Of a stretch of DNA of 15,684 nucleotides, positions 1-7,395 are shown in pieces; position 1 is the first letter of the stretch, and the number at the start of each line of letters is the position of its first letter. Source of the stretch: Nitrospinota bacterium (GTDB taxonomy: Bacteria > Nitrospinota > Nitrospinia > Nitrospinales > VA-1); the NCBI GenBank assembly GCA_022567815.1, contig JADFGI010000024.1, positions 1 through 15,684 on the forward strand. Reading direction: 5' to 3'. The notes below the pieces were generated by a model. That model had not been told where the DNA came from. It did no database searches and saw nothing but the letters and a program-made list of their open reading frames with translations. The translations under genes were made by a program, and so were the position numbers.

Positions 1-148
1 AGCGTCAGGCCCAAGCTTCCTCCCCACGTAGTGGGGCGGGGCATGAAGACAATGGTGAAATATCATAAATGCTGAATTTTTTATCCAGAGGATTCAGGGC
101 CTCGCGTAGCGTCAGGCCCAAGCTTCCTCCCCGCGTTGCGGGTTCGGA
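1..148. repeat. Composite palindromic repeat block upstream of ggt (A1, C1, A2)
   Basis: Two copies of an A-type repeat lie here. A1 (1-36) is cut by the window start and A2 spans 93-142; bases 1-25 are identical to 108-132. A1 carries the perfect triloop hairpin CCCCAC-GTA-GTGGGG (22-36). A2 carries a GGGCCT/AGGCCC stem (97-102 with 114-119) enclosing CGC-GTA-GCG (103-111), then CCCGC-GTT-GCGGG (130-142). Between them, 38-65 is a C-type motif that recurs at 5430-5457 with 24 of 28 bases the same. A third A copy is at 9533-9582. No convincing promoter was seen in this block. The block ends 6 bp before the ggt start codon. Confidence 0.85.
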
Positions 149-1870
149 ATGACGGGATTTCTGCGGATTTTTCTGGTCTGTGTGCTTCTATTTGCACCGC
201 TGACAGCCTGCGTGCCACGCGGTGGGACGGTATCCCCGGATTCCGCCGCCCAGCCCATATATGCCCGAAATGGCATGGTTGTAACGCAGGCGGCGACTGC
301 TACCAGGGTTGGCGTCGAGATTCTCCAGCAGGGCGGGAACGCTGTGGATGCGGCTGTAGCCATTGGGTTCACTTTGGCCGTCATCTTGCCGCAGGCGGGA
401 AACCTCGGCGGCGGGGGATTCATGATCGTGCATATTGCCAAAACAGGTGAAACCATCGCCATTGATTACCGCGAGACAGCGCCCGCCCGGTCCACCCGTG
501 ATATGTTTCTGGACAGCGAGGGCAACGCCGTCGAACAGCGTTCCCGGTTCACCCATCTATCCGTTGGCGTTCCCGGCACGGTTGCCGGGCTTTCCCTGGC
601 GCTGAAAAAATACGGAACCATGACCCTCCCGCAGGTGATGGCCCCCGCGATTCGTTTGGCGGAGCAAGGATTTCCTGTCACCCTCCCCCTGTCCGCCAGC
701 CTCAGGAAGAACCGCGAAACTCTGCTACGTTGGCCTGAGACGGTGAACATTTTTTTTAAAGAGGATGGTGCGCTTTATGGTCCCGGAGACGTGTTACAGC
801 AAAAGGATTTGGCCTGGTCGTTAAACGAGATCGCCAAGCAGGGTCCGCAAGCTTTTTACCGGGGAGCCATCGCAAAAAAGCTGGCCGAGGAAATGAAAAA
901 CAATGCGGGTTTGATGACCCTGGAAGATTTACAAAATTACCGGGCGGTCATTCGCGAGCCGGTGCGCGGGACTTACCGGGGATATGAAATTGTTTCCATG
1001 CCGCCTCCCAGTTCCGGAGGTATTCATCTGATCCAGATGCTGAATATTTTGGAAGGCTATCCCCTGCGTTCTCTTGGGGCCAAAAGCGCCGGTACGCTTC
1101 ACCTGCTGGCTGAATCCATGAAGCTCGCTTATGCGGACCGCAGTCGTCATCTGGGAGATCCTGATTTTTGGAAAGTGCCGATGCGCGGGCTGTTATCCAA
1201 GTCTTATGCTGACCAGCTGAGGAAGTCGATTGAACGCGACCGGGCCAAACCCAGCAAGGAAATTCGACCGGGCAATCCCTTGCCGTATGAAAGCTTTGAA
1301 ACCACTCATTTTTCGGTGATGGACAGGGAAGGAAACGCCGTCGCCAATACTTATACCTTGAATTTCAGTTACGGTTCGGGGATCGTTGCCGGAGGGACCG
1401 GCATTTTATTAAACAACGAGATGGATGATTTTTCCGCTAAACCGGGTGTTCCCAATGCTTATGGATTGGTTGGGGGAAAGGCCAATGCGGTTCAGCCGTT
1501 GAAACGGCCCTTGAGTTCGATGACGCCCACGCTGGTCTTCAAGGATGGCAAACCTTTCCTGGCAACGGGAAGCCCCGGAGGAAGCCGGATCATCACCACG
1601 ACGTTGCAGTTGATATTGAATGTGGTGGATCATGAAATGAATATTGCAGACGCTACCCGGTCGCCACGCATCCATCACCAGTGGCTGCCAGACCAATTGG
1701 AAGTCGAGCCTGGTTTCAATCGGGAAACCCTGAGCGCACTTGCGGACAAAGGCCACCTGATCGCGGAAACCGAACCCATCGGTTCCACACAATCCATCCT
1801 GCGCAGGGCCAACGGGTTTTACGGTGCTTCCGACCCGCGCCGACCGGGAGCGTTGGCCAAGGGATATTGA
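149..1870 (+). CDS. ggt: Gamma-glutamyltransferase (gamma-glutamyltranspeptidase) precursor, predicted lipoprotein
   Basis: This N-terminal-nucleophile enzyme hydrolyses glutathione and other gamma-glutamyl compounds or transfers the gamma-glutamyl group, normally in the periplasm. At 573 residues it has full family length. The first 21 residues form a signal peptide ending in the lipobox Leu-Thr-Ala-Cys (Cys21), so the enzyme is probably lipid-anchored. The precursor is expected to self-cleave before Thr385 of the TTHFSV motif (E. coli Thr391), giving a large and a small subunit. Other conserved points are Arg108 in RETAP (substrate carboxylate), TYTLN with Thr403 and Asn405, NNEMDDFS, PLSSM and the TGSPGGSR oxyanion-hole loop. 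The sequence is very close to the E. coli enzyme through the small subunit and ends in the usual GY. The chosen start is the only one giving the complete signal peptide. The ribosome binding site is weak, and the start lies 6 bp after a repeat hairpin. Transcription probably ends at the hairpin at 1934-1961. Confidence 0.96.
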   Translation: MTGFLRIFLVCVLLFAPLTACVPRGGTVSPDSAAQPIYARNGMVVTQAATATRVGVEILQQGGNAVDAAVAIGFTLAVILPQAGNLGGGGFMIVHIAKTGETIAIDYRETAPARSTRDMFLDSEGNAVEQRSRFTHLSVGVPGTVAGLSLALKKYGTMTLPQVMAPAIRLAEQGFPVTLPLSASLRKNRETLLRWPETVNIFFKEDGALYGPGDVLQQKDLAWSLNEIAKQGPQAFYRGAIAKKLAEEMKNNAGLMTLEDLQNYRAVIREPVRGTYRGYEIVSMPPPSSGGIHLIQMLNILEGYPLRSLGAKSAGTLHLLAESMKLAYADRSRHLGDPDFWKVPMRGLLSKSYADQLRKSIERDRAKPSKEIRPGNPLPYESFETTHFSVMDREGNAVANTYTLNFSYGSGIVAGGTGILLNNEMDDFSAKPGVPNAYGLVGGKANAVQPLKRPLSSMTPTLVFKDGKPFLATGSPGGSRIITTTLQLILNVVDHEMNIADATRSPRIHHQWLPDQLEVEPGFNRETLSALADKGHLIAETEPIGSTQSILRRANGFYGASDPRRPGALAKGY

Positions 1871-1931
1871 CCCGGTCATCCAAGGTCCATCAGGAAGAAT
1901 CAGGAACAGGCTTTGCTTCTGGACCGGTAAA

Positions 1932-2135
1932 TTAAACCCACCATTTTTTGTGGGTTTTTTTCCAGACTTTTTGAAAATCTCCGCCGTAAATCTCCGCCAT
2001 CATAACGGAATCGTCATCATGCAAATCACTGTCGAAGTATTCAGGCACTTTATTTTCTTCAAATTTTGTTTCAGCTAGGACTTCTTTAGCAAAGGCGTGG
2101 AAAAATGAATCTGATCTTTTGAAAGGGCTTTTCAT
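1932..2135 (-). CDS. Small highly charged hypothetical protein, 67 residues
   Basis: I do not recognise this protein. It has 67 residues, is rich in Lys, Asp and Glu with scattered aromatics, and ends in a basic-aromatic tail (WKKTHKKWWV). There is no signal peptide or membrane segment, so it is probably cytosolic. The start at 2135 is chosen because a near-perfect Shine-Dalgarno, GGAGGTG, precedes it by 3 bases (see 2137-2146). The frame stays open upstream to a start at 2312 (126 residues), but that extension has no comparable ribosome binding site. The gene converges on ggt, and its final codons lie within the terminator hairpin at 1934-1961. The strong translation signal is the main argument that it is real. 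Confidence 0.6.
   Translation of the reverse strand: MKSPFKRSDSFFHAFAKEVLAETKFEENKVPEYFDSDLHDDDSVMMAEIYGGDFQKVWKKTHKKWWV
1934..1961 (+). terminator. Rho-independent terminator after ggt
   Basis: AAACCCAC (1934-1941) pairs with GTGGGTTT (1950-1957) around an 8-nt loop, and the T-run continues to 1961. It lies about 65 bp after the ggt stop. On the opposite strand the same bases encode the last residues and stop of the convergent small gene at 1932-2135. Confidence 0.8.
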
Positions 2136-2462
2136 AATCACCTCCGTTTGGAAGGAGTCGCACAGAAGATGAAATTTGTAAGTTAAGATACGCTCATTAT
2201 TTCGTTTATTCCAACCTTTTTGTTCAAAAATTTTCCCTCGCGAAACATGAATTTTTGCCGCCGGAATTTTCCACCACCCTTTGTCTTTTAACTCATTGAA
2301 AATATAGGACAAAAAAAATTTTGCCAGTTTAGGGACGGTGTCTTCCCTTATTTATAAAGAAAAAATGTTAGAATGGATTTTCCTAAAAACCAGGTGAGAA
2401 AATTTTTATTTCAGGTTCCCCGCAGTTAAACTATTTAATTCCCACGTCAAGGATCGTCAGCA
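2136..2462. other. AT-rich intergenic region between divergent small genes
   Basis: This 327-bp AT-rich spacer separates the divergent small genes at 1932-2135 and 2463-2846. It contains the strong Shine-Dalgarno of the minus gene at 2137-2146 and a usable AAGGA at 2449-2453 for the plus gene. A possible -10 box TAGAAT lies at 2369-2374, but no acceptable -35 box was found at a normal distance. None of the hairpin repeats common elsewhere in the window was seen. Confidence 0.4.
2137..2146 (-). promoter_or_regulatory. Strong Shine-Dalgarno deciding the start of the 67-residue gene
   Basis: On the minus strand the sequence is GGAGGTGATT followed by ATG, an excellent match to the 16S anti-Shine-Dalgarno. 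It supports the internal start at 2135 over the longer frame beginning at 2312. Confidence 0.7.
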
Positions 2463-2846
2463 ATGAAACCTGGAAATAAATATCTATTGATACTGATTTT
2501 TGTAAGCACCCTCGGGTTTGGTCTGCTGATTTTTTTGGGAAACACTCAACCCAACGTGGAAGTTGTTGTGCTCAACAAAAGCGGTAAGCCCATCTCGTCC
2601 ATTCACCTGGAAACAGAAAAATCCAGGAAAAATGTCATCCTGCGAGGAATCGATGTTGGGGCTGAGGTGGTGGTCAAATTTCATAACGATGGTGAAGACA
2701 CCTTTTTCCTCCTCATTCGTTTTGCCGATGGAAAAGAAATTCGCGGCGAAAACGTTTATTTTGAGCCGGGGTATCGCGTGGTGGAAACCGTCACGGAAAA
2801 CGAAATCATCGCCAAACATGTCAATTCTTTGTCTCAAGCCAAATAA
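2463..2846 (+). CDS. Hypothetical protein with N-terminal membrane anchor, 127 residues
   Basis: I do not recognise the family. Residues 1-6 are basic and polar, and residues 7-26 form one strongly hydrophobic segment without a lipobox cysteine, so this is either a single-pass anchor or an uncleaved signal. The remaining 100 residues alternate hydrophobic and charged positions in the manner of a small beta-sandwich (for example NVEVVVLNKSGKPISSIHLE and GAEVVVKFHNDGED). An extracytoplasmic location is inferred. The start has AAGGA about 9 bases upstream. Only 4 bp after the stop there is a repeat hairpin CCGC-TAC-GCGG (2851-2861). The gene appears to be transcribed alone. Confidence 0.75.
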   Translation: MKPGNKYLLILIFVSTLGFGLLIFLGNTQPNVEVVVLNKSGKPISSIHLETEKSRKNVILRGIDVGAEVVVKFHNDGEDTFFLLIRFADGKEIRGENVYFEPGYRVVETVTENEIIAKHVNSLSQAK

Positions 2847-3160
2847 CCGCCCGCTACGCGGAGAGACATAACACGGAAAGATTTAAATCCCCCCGGCCCT
2901 TGTGGTATCCCCTCCTTTAACTTCATGCCCCGAAGGGGTACTTTGGTGAAGGGGGAGTAGATCCCCCATTTTTAAAGGGGGATTTTCTTGAGAACTCTTT
3001 TCTGCAAAAACCAATGCTATCTTCACAATGACCAATTGCCTTTTTCAAAAACCCTCTTATGCAAAGGTCGCCTCCGCGGAGTGCGCCTGCCCCCATAGGG
3101 GGAACTTGCTCACGCCCGCAACGCGGGAGGAAAAATTTCGTGCGAATAAGGGTTTAGCCA
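2847..3160. repeat. Hairpin-rich spacer after the membrane-anchored protein gene
   Basis: This non-coding stretch contains a series of short palindromes. CCGC-TAC-GCGG lies at 2851-2861. CCCC-GAA-GGGG lies at 2928-2938, and on the minus strand it is followed by GGGGCATGAAG as in the C-type motifs at 38 and 5430. CTCCGCGGAG lies at 3072-3081, CCCCC-ATA-GGGGG at 3090-3102 and CCCGC-AAC-GCGGG at 3115-3127. The last is followed by AGGAAAAATTT, giving a 16-bp match (3123-3138) to 13582-13597. No protein-coding frame is convincing here. Confidence 0.75.
2961..2987 (+). terminator. Possible terminator, C5/G5 hairpin with trailing T-run
   Basis: ATCCCCC (2961-2967) pairs with GGGGGAT (2977-2983) around a 9-nt A/T loop and is followed by TTTCTT. 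It lies about 115 bp after the stop of the gene at 2463-2846 and could end that transcript. A related C6/G8 hairpin with loop TTGTAAA lies at 9604-9624, so it may instead be a repeat. Confidence 0.45.
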
Positions 3161-3219
3161 AAAATCCATAGTACGTTAGTATTGGGTCCAGTCCCCAGGC
3201 TGGTCCAGCGCTACGCTGG
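3161..3219 (+). repeat. B-type repeat, copy B1
   Basis: This copy has the B layout: a left flank (AAAATCCATAGTACGTTAG, then TATTGGGT), hairpin CCAGTC-CCCA-GGCTGG (3188-3203, one G-T wobble) and hairpin CCAGCG-CTA-CGCTGG (3205-3219). It overlaps the 3' end of the GH57 gene, whose stop codon (TAG, 3211-3213 read on the minus strand) is the loop of the second hairpin. Confidence 0.85.
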
Positions 3220-5361
3220 CGCTGGTTGGGAAATTTTTAAGGTGATATTTTGCTCCACCGATTGGCCGGGGAGCAATCTCAACTTCCGGTGGGCAAGCAG
3301 GCAGGATCCCTGATAGGTGCGTTCGAATCCATCTTCCGATTGAGAAATCGTTTCCACGGGAAACCGCCACAATGAAACGGCGGGCGAAAAAGAAATCGAC
3401 AATTGAAACTTGTGCCAGTCGTCCCGCAAGCCAAAACTTTCCACGTCATCGAGAGCCCCCTCGCTTATCAACCGGGTAGATTCCAGGGAATGGCCGGGGC
3501 AAATGTAATAGCGGTCCTCGGCATCTCCCGCCAGAAGTGTGAAGTTGAATTCCACGCCCCACCATAAACTCAAGGGAATTTCACTTTCATTGGCGATCTT
3601 GTAATGCGCTTGAATTTCCGCCTGCGTCCGCGAAAAGATAAATTTCTTTTCGACCGTCACCTGGCGGGAACTTTCCTGTTGAGTCACGGTTCCGGTTCTC
3701 TTTAAGGCCAGCGTATAATTTTCTCCCGTTTGCGGGTTGCCGTCGGACTGTTTCTCATAGACTTGATCGACGAAGTCTCCCTGCTCCTCGAAACGGCATT
3801 GTTTGAAATTTTCCAGCGTGGTGTCTGGTCCGATAAAGTGGTCGAGAAAGGAATAGCGTTCCCAGCGGTCGAAAAAGATTTTGCTCTCTAAATCCGGTTC
3901 TTTGAATTTGACGCGATCGTGGATGGATTGAGGCTGGCCATCGCCGTCGCTTTCGGAATGCGCCGCGTCCCGAATGGTTTGGTGATAAATTTCTTCCCGC
4001 CGCCGCAAAACATTGCTCAAGTTAAAGCACGCGGGACGGTAGTCGATCGCCATCAAAGCCCCGCCATAAGCGGGAGCCATGCAGGCATTCATTTGCTGGT
4101 TGCTGACCAGGATTTCTTCTTTTCCATCCATATTGTAATCCAGCGTTTCCGCGGCGAAATCATGGCCGGTTATTTCATCGGCAATTTTTTCCGCCGCCAG
4201 CAAATGCTGATACAGGGCGTGGCGCAAATAGTTGAGATAGAGGCCGCCGAACAGGCCATGCCATTGGGCGCAGTTGCATTGCCCCTGGTAAAGTTCCCGC
4301 AAGGCGCCGCTCGATTCCTGATCTTCAGGGGAAAGTTTTTTCACCTTCCGGCTGACGTACAACATCTTCTTGTGCAGGAGGTTGCTCTCTTCGTACTTGG
4401 TCAGAAAATTGTCCCATTGTCCGCCGCGCAAAAACAGTTTATACCGCTCCTCCGCGACTCCTTTCGATTGCAACTCTTCTTTCAACCACTTGAATTTCAA
4501 CGCGGCGTTCGTTGGCAGGGACCATTCCATCATTTCTTCATAGGATGCCATTGGCAGATAAATCCGTCCCTCAGGCGAATGCTGATCGATGTATTCGCTG
4601 AAGGTGAGGGTTTCCAGCCAATCCGCATTGTCGCGGATGGCGGAAAAAAAGTTTTCCAGCCATTTTTCCTTGTAAACCCATTGATGCGTCTCTGGCCAAC
4701 TGCCGAATTTTTCGCCATCATCGGCATAAGTCATCCCCGTGAATCCGAGTTCGTCCTTGGCCCGCCGCAAAGTGGCAAGTGTCTCTTCGGGCAATTTAAA
4801 AGGAATGCCGTAGCGAAGCTCTTTGTTGATGGGGAAAAGAAACAAAGGATGCCCCAGCCGCTCGGTAATGTAATACCCCTGTATCTGATTTTCTTCCAGG
4901 CCGGAATAATAAAAGTGGGTGTCGTCGACGATGGTGTACTGAATGCCTGCCTGGGCTATGATTCTCGGCAGGTCCGGATTCCAGATACGTTCGGCAAGCC
5001 ACAATCCGCGCGGCACGCACCCGAATTCCGCTTCGATGAACTGGTTCATCATGCGGATTTGGCCGATGGCATCCTCCTCCGGCAGGGTGGACAGCAGGGG
5101 CTCATAAAACCCGCCGCTCAGGATTTCCAATCGGCCAGCCTGGACCCTGTCTTTCAACATTTTCAGGTAATCGGCCTGGTTTTGTTTCAGCCATTCCAGT
5201 AGCGGACCGGAAAAATGCACCGTCGTTTTTATCTCAGGAAACCGGTTGAGGACCTCGAAATAAGGCTGATAGCAAACCTTGAAGACCTCCTCGAAAACGT
5301 GGCCGAAGTTGCCCACCGGTTGATGATTGTGTATGGCGAATAAAAACTTTATTTTTTTCAT
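3211..5361 (-). CDS. GH57 family glycosidase, 4-alpha-glucanotransferase-like
   Basis: Predicted cytosolic glycoside hydrolase family 57 enzyme that transfers or cleaves alpha-1,4-glucan chains in glycogen or maltodextrin metabolism. With the ATG at 5361 it has 716 residues. Family motifs appear in order: HNHQP (11-15), the nucleophile motif WLAERIWNPD with Glu124, and YADDGEKFG with Asp214. Numbering almost matches the Thermococcus litoralis 4-alpha-glucanotransferase (Glu123, Asp214). A SEY motif follows near 255, then a long beta-rich C-terminal part of the DUF1925/DUF1926 kind. No signal peptide is seen. Transferase versus amylase activity cannot be settled from motifs. An in-frame GTG at 5376 lies in a repeat hairpin loop and is less likely. 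The stop codon lies inside repeat B1. The ABC exporter gene lies upstream on the same strand across a 288-bp repeat-rich gap, so cotranscription is uncertain. Confidence 0.9.
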   Translation of the reverse strand: MKKIKFLFAIHNHQPVGNFGHVFEEVFKVCYQPYFEVLNRFPEIKTTVHFSGPLLEWLKQNQADYLKMLKDRVQAGRLEILSGGFYEPLLSTLPEEDAIGQIRMMNQFIEAEFGCVPRGLWLAERIWNPDLPRIIAQAGIQYTIVDDTHFYYSGLEENQIQGYYITERLGHPLFLFPINKELRYGIPFKLPEETLATLRRAKDELGFTGMTYADDGEKFGSWPETHQWVYKEKWLENFFSAIRDNADWLETLTFSEYIDQHSPEGRIYLPMASYEEMMEWSLPTNAALKFKWLKEELQSKGVAEERYKLFLRGGQWDNFLTKYEESNLLHKKMLYVSRKVKKLSPEDQESSGALRELYQGQCNCAQWHGLFGGLYLNYLRHALYQHLLAAEKIADEITGHDFAAETLDYNMDGKEEILVSNQQMNACMAPAYGGALMAIDYRPACFNLSNVLRRREEIYHQTIRDAAHSESDGDGQPQSIHDRVKFKEPDLESKIFFDRWERYSFLDHFIGPDTTLENFKQCRFEEQGDFVDQVYEKQSDGNPQTGENYTLALKRTGTVTQQESSRQVTVEKKFIFSRTQAEIQAHYKIANESEIPLSLWWGVEFNFTLLAGDAEDRYYICPGHSLESTRLISEGALDDVESFGLRDDWHKFQLSISFSPAVSLWRFPVETISQSEDGFERTYQGSCLLAHRKLRLLPGQSVEQNITLKISQPAPA

Positions 5362-5367
5362 AAAATT

Positions 5368-5457
5368 CCCCGCCACGCGGGGAAGATAAGCCTGCTACGC
5401 AGGAGGGCTGACGTTCGCTTTACCCCTACGGGGCATGAAGGCAAAGGTCGAATATCA
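5368..5457. repeat. Hairpin cluster and C-type motif upstream of the GH57 gene
   Basis: Three triloop hairpins follow one another: CCCCGC-CAC-GCGGGG (5368-5382), CCTGC-TAC-GCAGG (5391-5403) and CCCC-TAC-GGGG (5423-5433). The last leads into a C-type motif (5430-5457) that matches 38-65 at 24 of 28 bases. Read in the gene direction, the first hairpin ends 6 bases before the GH57 ATG, and its GCGGGGA provides the only purine-rich Shine-Dalgarno candidate. Confidence 0.8.
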
Positions 5458-5513
5458 CACGCTCACGAGCCCTTGGGAACCTATAGATTATGGGGAAACT
5501 ATTAATTCTTCAA

Positions 5514-5570
5514 AAACCCATCAAACGTCAATATTGGATCCAGCCCCCAGGCTGGCCAGCGCTACGCGGG
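5514..5570 (+). repeat. B-type repeat, copy B2
   Basis: The flank AAACCCATCAAACGTCAATA is followed by hairpin CCAGCC-CCCA-GGCTGG (5540-5555) and an imperfect second hairpin CCAGCG-CTA-CGCGGG (5556-5570, one mismatch). It has the same orientation as B1 and B3. It lies between the ABC exporter and GH57 genes. Confidence 0.85.
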
Positions 5571-5649
5571 TCTATGGTTCCGACACTTAGCAGGGGAGGT
5601 GTTGCTTGCAAAAAGTCTCCAGGGTAAAGGGAAACTGAGGTCCACTATA

Positions 5650-7395
5650 TCAGGCTTCAACGGGCGAGGACGGGGTTTCTATCATTTTCAGGGTGTAAAG
5701 ATCATAATAAAGATTTTGGTTTTCCATCAGTTCGTCATGCTTGCCCACTTCCACCACACAACCTTTATCCAGAACAATGATTTTGTCCGCATTGCGAACC
5801 GTGCTCAGTCGATGAGCAATGATGATCGTGGTCCGGTTCGCCATGAGCCGGTCCATGGCTTCCTGAATCAGCGATTCCGACCGATTGTCCAGAGCTGAGG
5901 TGGCTTCGTCCAAAACCAGAATTTTTGGATTTTTCAAGAGCGCGCGGGCGATGGCGATTCTCTGCCGTTCCCCGCCGGAGAGTTTGACTCCTTTTTCACC
6001 GACCAGCGTGTCGTATCCATTTTCCAGTTGCCGGATGAACTCATGCGCGTTCGCCGATTTGGACGCTGTTATCAATTCCTCTTCCGTGGCGTCGAGTTTG
6101 CCGTAAAGAATATTTTCCCGGACGGAGCCTCCGAACAACAGGGTCTCCTGCGGCACCAGAGCGATGTGTTCCAGGAAATTTTTCAATTCCAGCCGCCGGA
6201 TGTCGTGGCCGTCGATTTTAACGCACCCTTTGTCGGGGTCAAAGAACCGGTGTAACAGTTGAATGACGGTCGATTTTCCGGCGCCGGTCGGCCCCACGAG
6301 TGCGGCGGTTTCACCCGGTAAAATTTCAAAACTCACATTTTTGAGAACGGGAGACTCTTCCCGGTAGCCGAAGGTGACATTTTCATACTCAATCTTTCCT
6401 TCAATCCCGGAAAGCGCGACCGGGTTTTCCGGACTTTTAATGAGCGGTTCCGTATCCAGTATTTCATAAACCCGCCTGACCGCCCCGAGAGCTTCCTGAA
6501 CCTGCGTGTAAATGCGGACAAACATGCCAATCGGACCCGCGATGATGAGGGCATAGAGGAAAAATGCCGCCAATTCCCCTGGTGTTGTGGCCCCCTGCAT
6601 GACTTGATAACCGCCATACCAAATCAAAAGGGCGGAGATCAAAAACGTGAGACCCAGGATGAAGGGGCCGAAAAAGGAGGAAATTCTCACCTTGCGAACC
6701 GATTCCTCGAATGCGGTCTCGATCTCTTTCTCAAACCTCTTTTGTTCATGAGTTTCACGGGTGTAGGATTTAACTATCTTGATGGACGATACTCCCTCCT
6801 CCAGCACCACCGCCGCTTTGGCCAGTTTGTCCTGCACTTTTTCCGAAAAAACCCGCAGTCGTTTGCCGAAAATACGGGCGAACAGCATGAGGGGCGGCAG
6901 AACCAGAAGGATCAATCCGGTCAATTTCCAGTTCAAATAAAAAATGATCGCCAGCCCGCCGAGCAGGGTGATGGTTTGCCTCAGGACGGCCACGGGAATG
7001 GTGACCAGGGCGTTTTGGATGACGGAGATGTCATTGCTCATGCGTGACAAAATTTCCCCTACCCGGCGATCATTAAAAAATCGCAGAGAGAGCGATTGTA
7101 TGTGCGCAAAAAAATCAATGCGAAAATCGGTGGTCATCCGGTGCCCGACAAACCCGAAGATATAGTTGTGAGTGACCGCAAACATCGCCTGGAAAAGAAT
7201 GATAAGAACCAGGTCGCGGGTGAGTGTGTCCAATACCCCACTGTCTTTCAGCACGATGACCGCATTGATCATATTGCGCACGATCAACGGTAATACGAGA
7301 TTGATCATTGAAGTGAGCACAAGACAAAGAAAAGCAAAAATGAGGCTCTTTTTGTAAGGGCACGCGTATTTTAGGATTTTGGCAAAATCTTTCAT
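5650..7395 (-). CDS. ABC half-exporter, MsbA/multidrug type (fused membrane and ATPase domains)
   Basis: This inner-membrane ATP-driven exporter probably works as a homodimer moving lipids (MsbA-like) or hydrophobic compounds. The 581 residues start with a six-helix transmembrane domain (about 15-310), followed by the nucleotide-binding domain. Visible motifs are Walker A GPTGAGKST (368-376), Q-loop VPQET, signature LSGGERQ (472-478), Walker B ILVLDEATSALD with Asp496 and Glu497, and switch His528 in AHRLST. All catalytic residues are intact. The start MKDFAKILK at 7395 is preferred because the frame upstream of it (to 7473) runs through spacer and repeat sequence. AGGGGG, 9 bases before this ATG, serves as Shine-Dalgarno and comes from a repeat hairpin (7405-7417). 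The substrate cannot be inferred: no lipid A or polysaccharide genes are adjacent. Confidence 0.95.
   Translation of the reverse strand: MKDFAKILKYACPYKKSLIFAFLCLVLTSMINLVLPLIVRNMINAVIVLKDSGVLDTLTRDLVLIILFQAMFAVTHNYIFGFVGHRMTTDFRIDFFAHIQSLSLRFFNDRRVGEILSRMSNDISVIQNALVTIPVAVLRQTITLLGGLAIIFYLNWKLTGLILLVLPPLMLFARIFGKRLRVFSEKVQDKLAKAAVVLEEGVSSIKIVKSYTRETHEQKRFEKEIETAFEESVRKVRISSFFGPFILGLTFLISALLIWYGGYQVMQGATTPGELAAFFLYALIIAGPIGMFVRIYTQVQEALGAVRRVYEILDTEPLIKSPENPVALSGIEGKIEYENVTFGYREESPVLKNVSFEILPGETAALVGPTGAGKSTVIQLLHRFFDPDKGCVKIDGHDIRRLELKNFLEHIALVPQETLLFGGSVRENILYGKLDATEEELITASKSANAHEFIRQLENGYDTLVGEKGVKLSGGERQRIAIARALLKNPKILVLDEATSALDNRSESLIQEAMDRLMANRTTIIIAHRLSTVRNADKIIVLDKGCVVEVGKHDELMENQNLYYDLYTLKMIETPSSPVEA

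Noticed and set aside
1..148. Possible CRISPR array because of the repeated units
   Set aside because: Copies are not evenly spaced, units are composite hairpins, spacers are not of constant length, and no cas genes are present.
3919..5202. Long open frame (427 codons) on the plus strand opposite the GH57 gene
   Set aside because: It is antisense to a well-supported enzyme with intact motifs, has no recognisable domain, and reflects the codon bias of the opposite strand.
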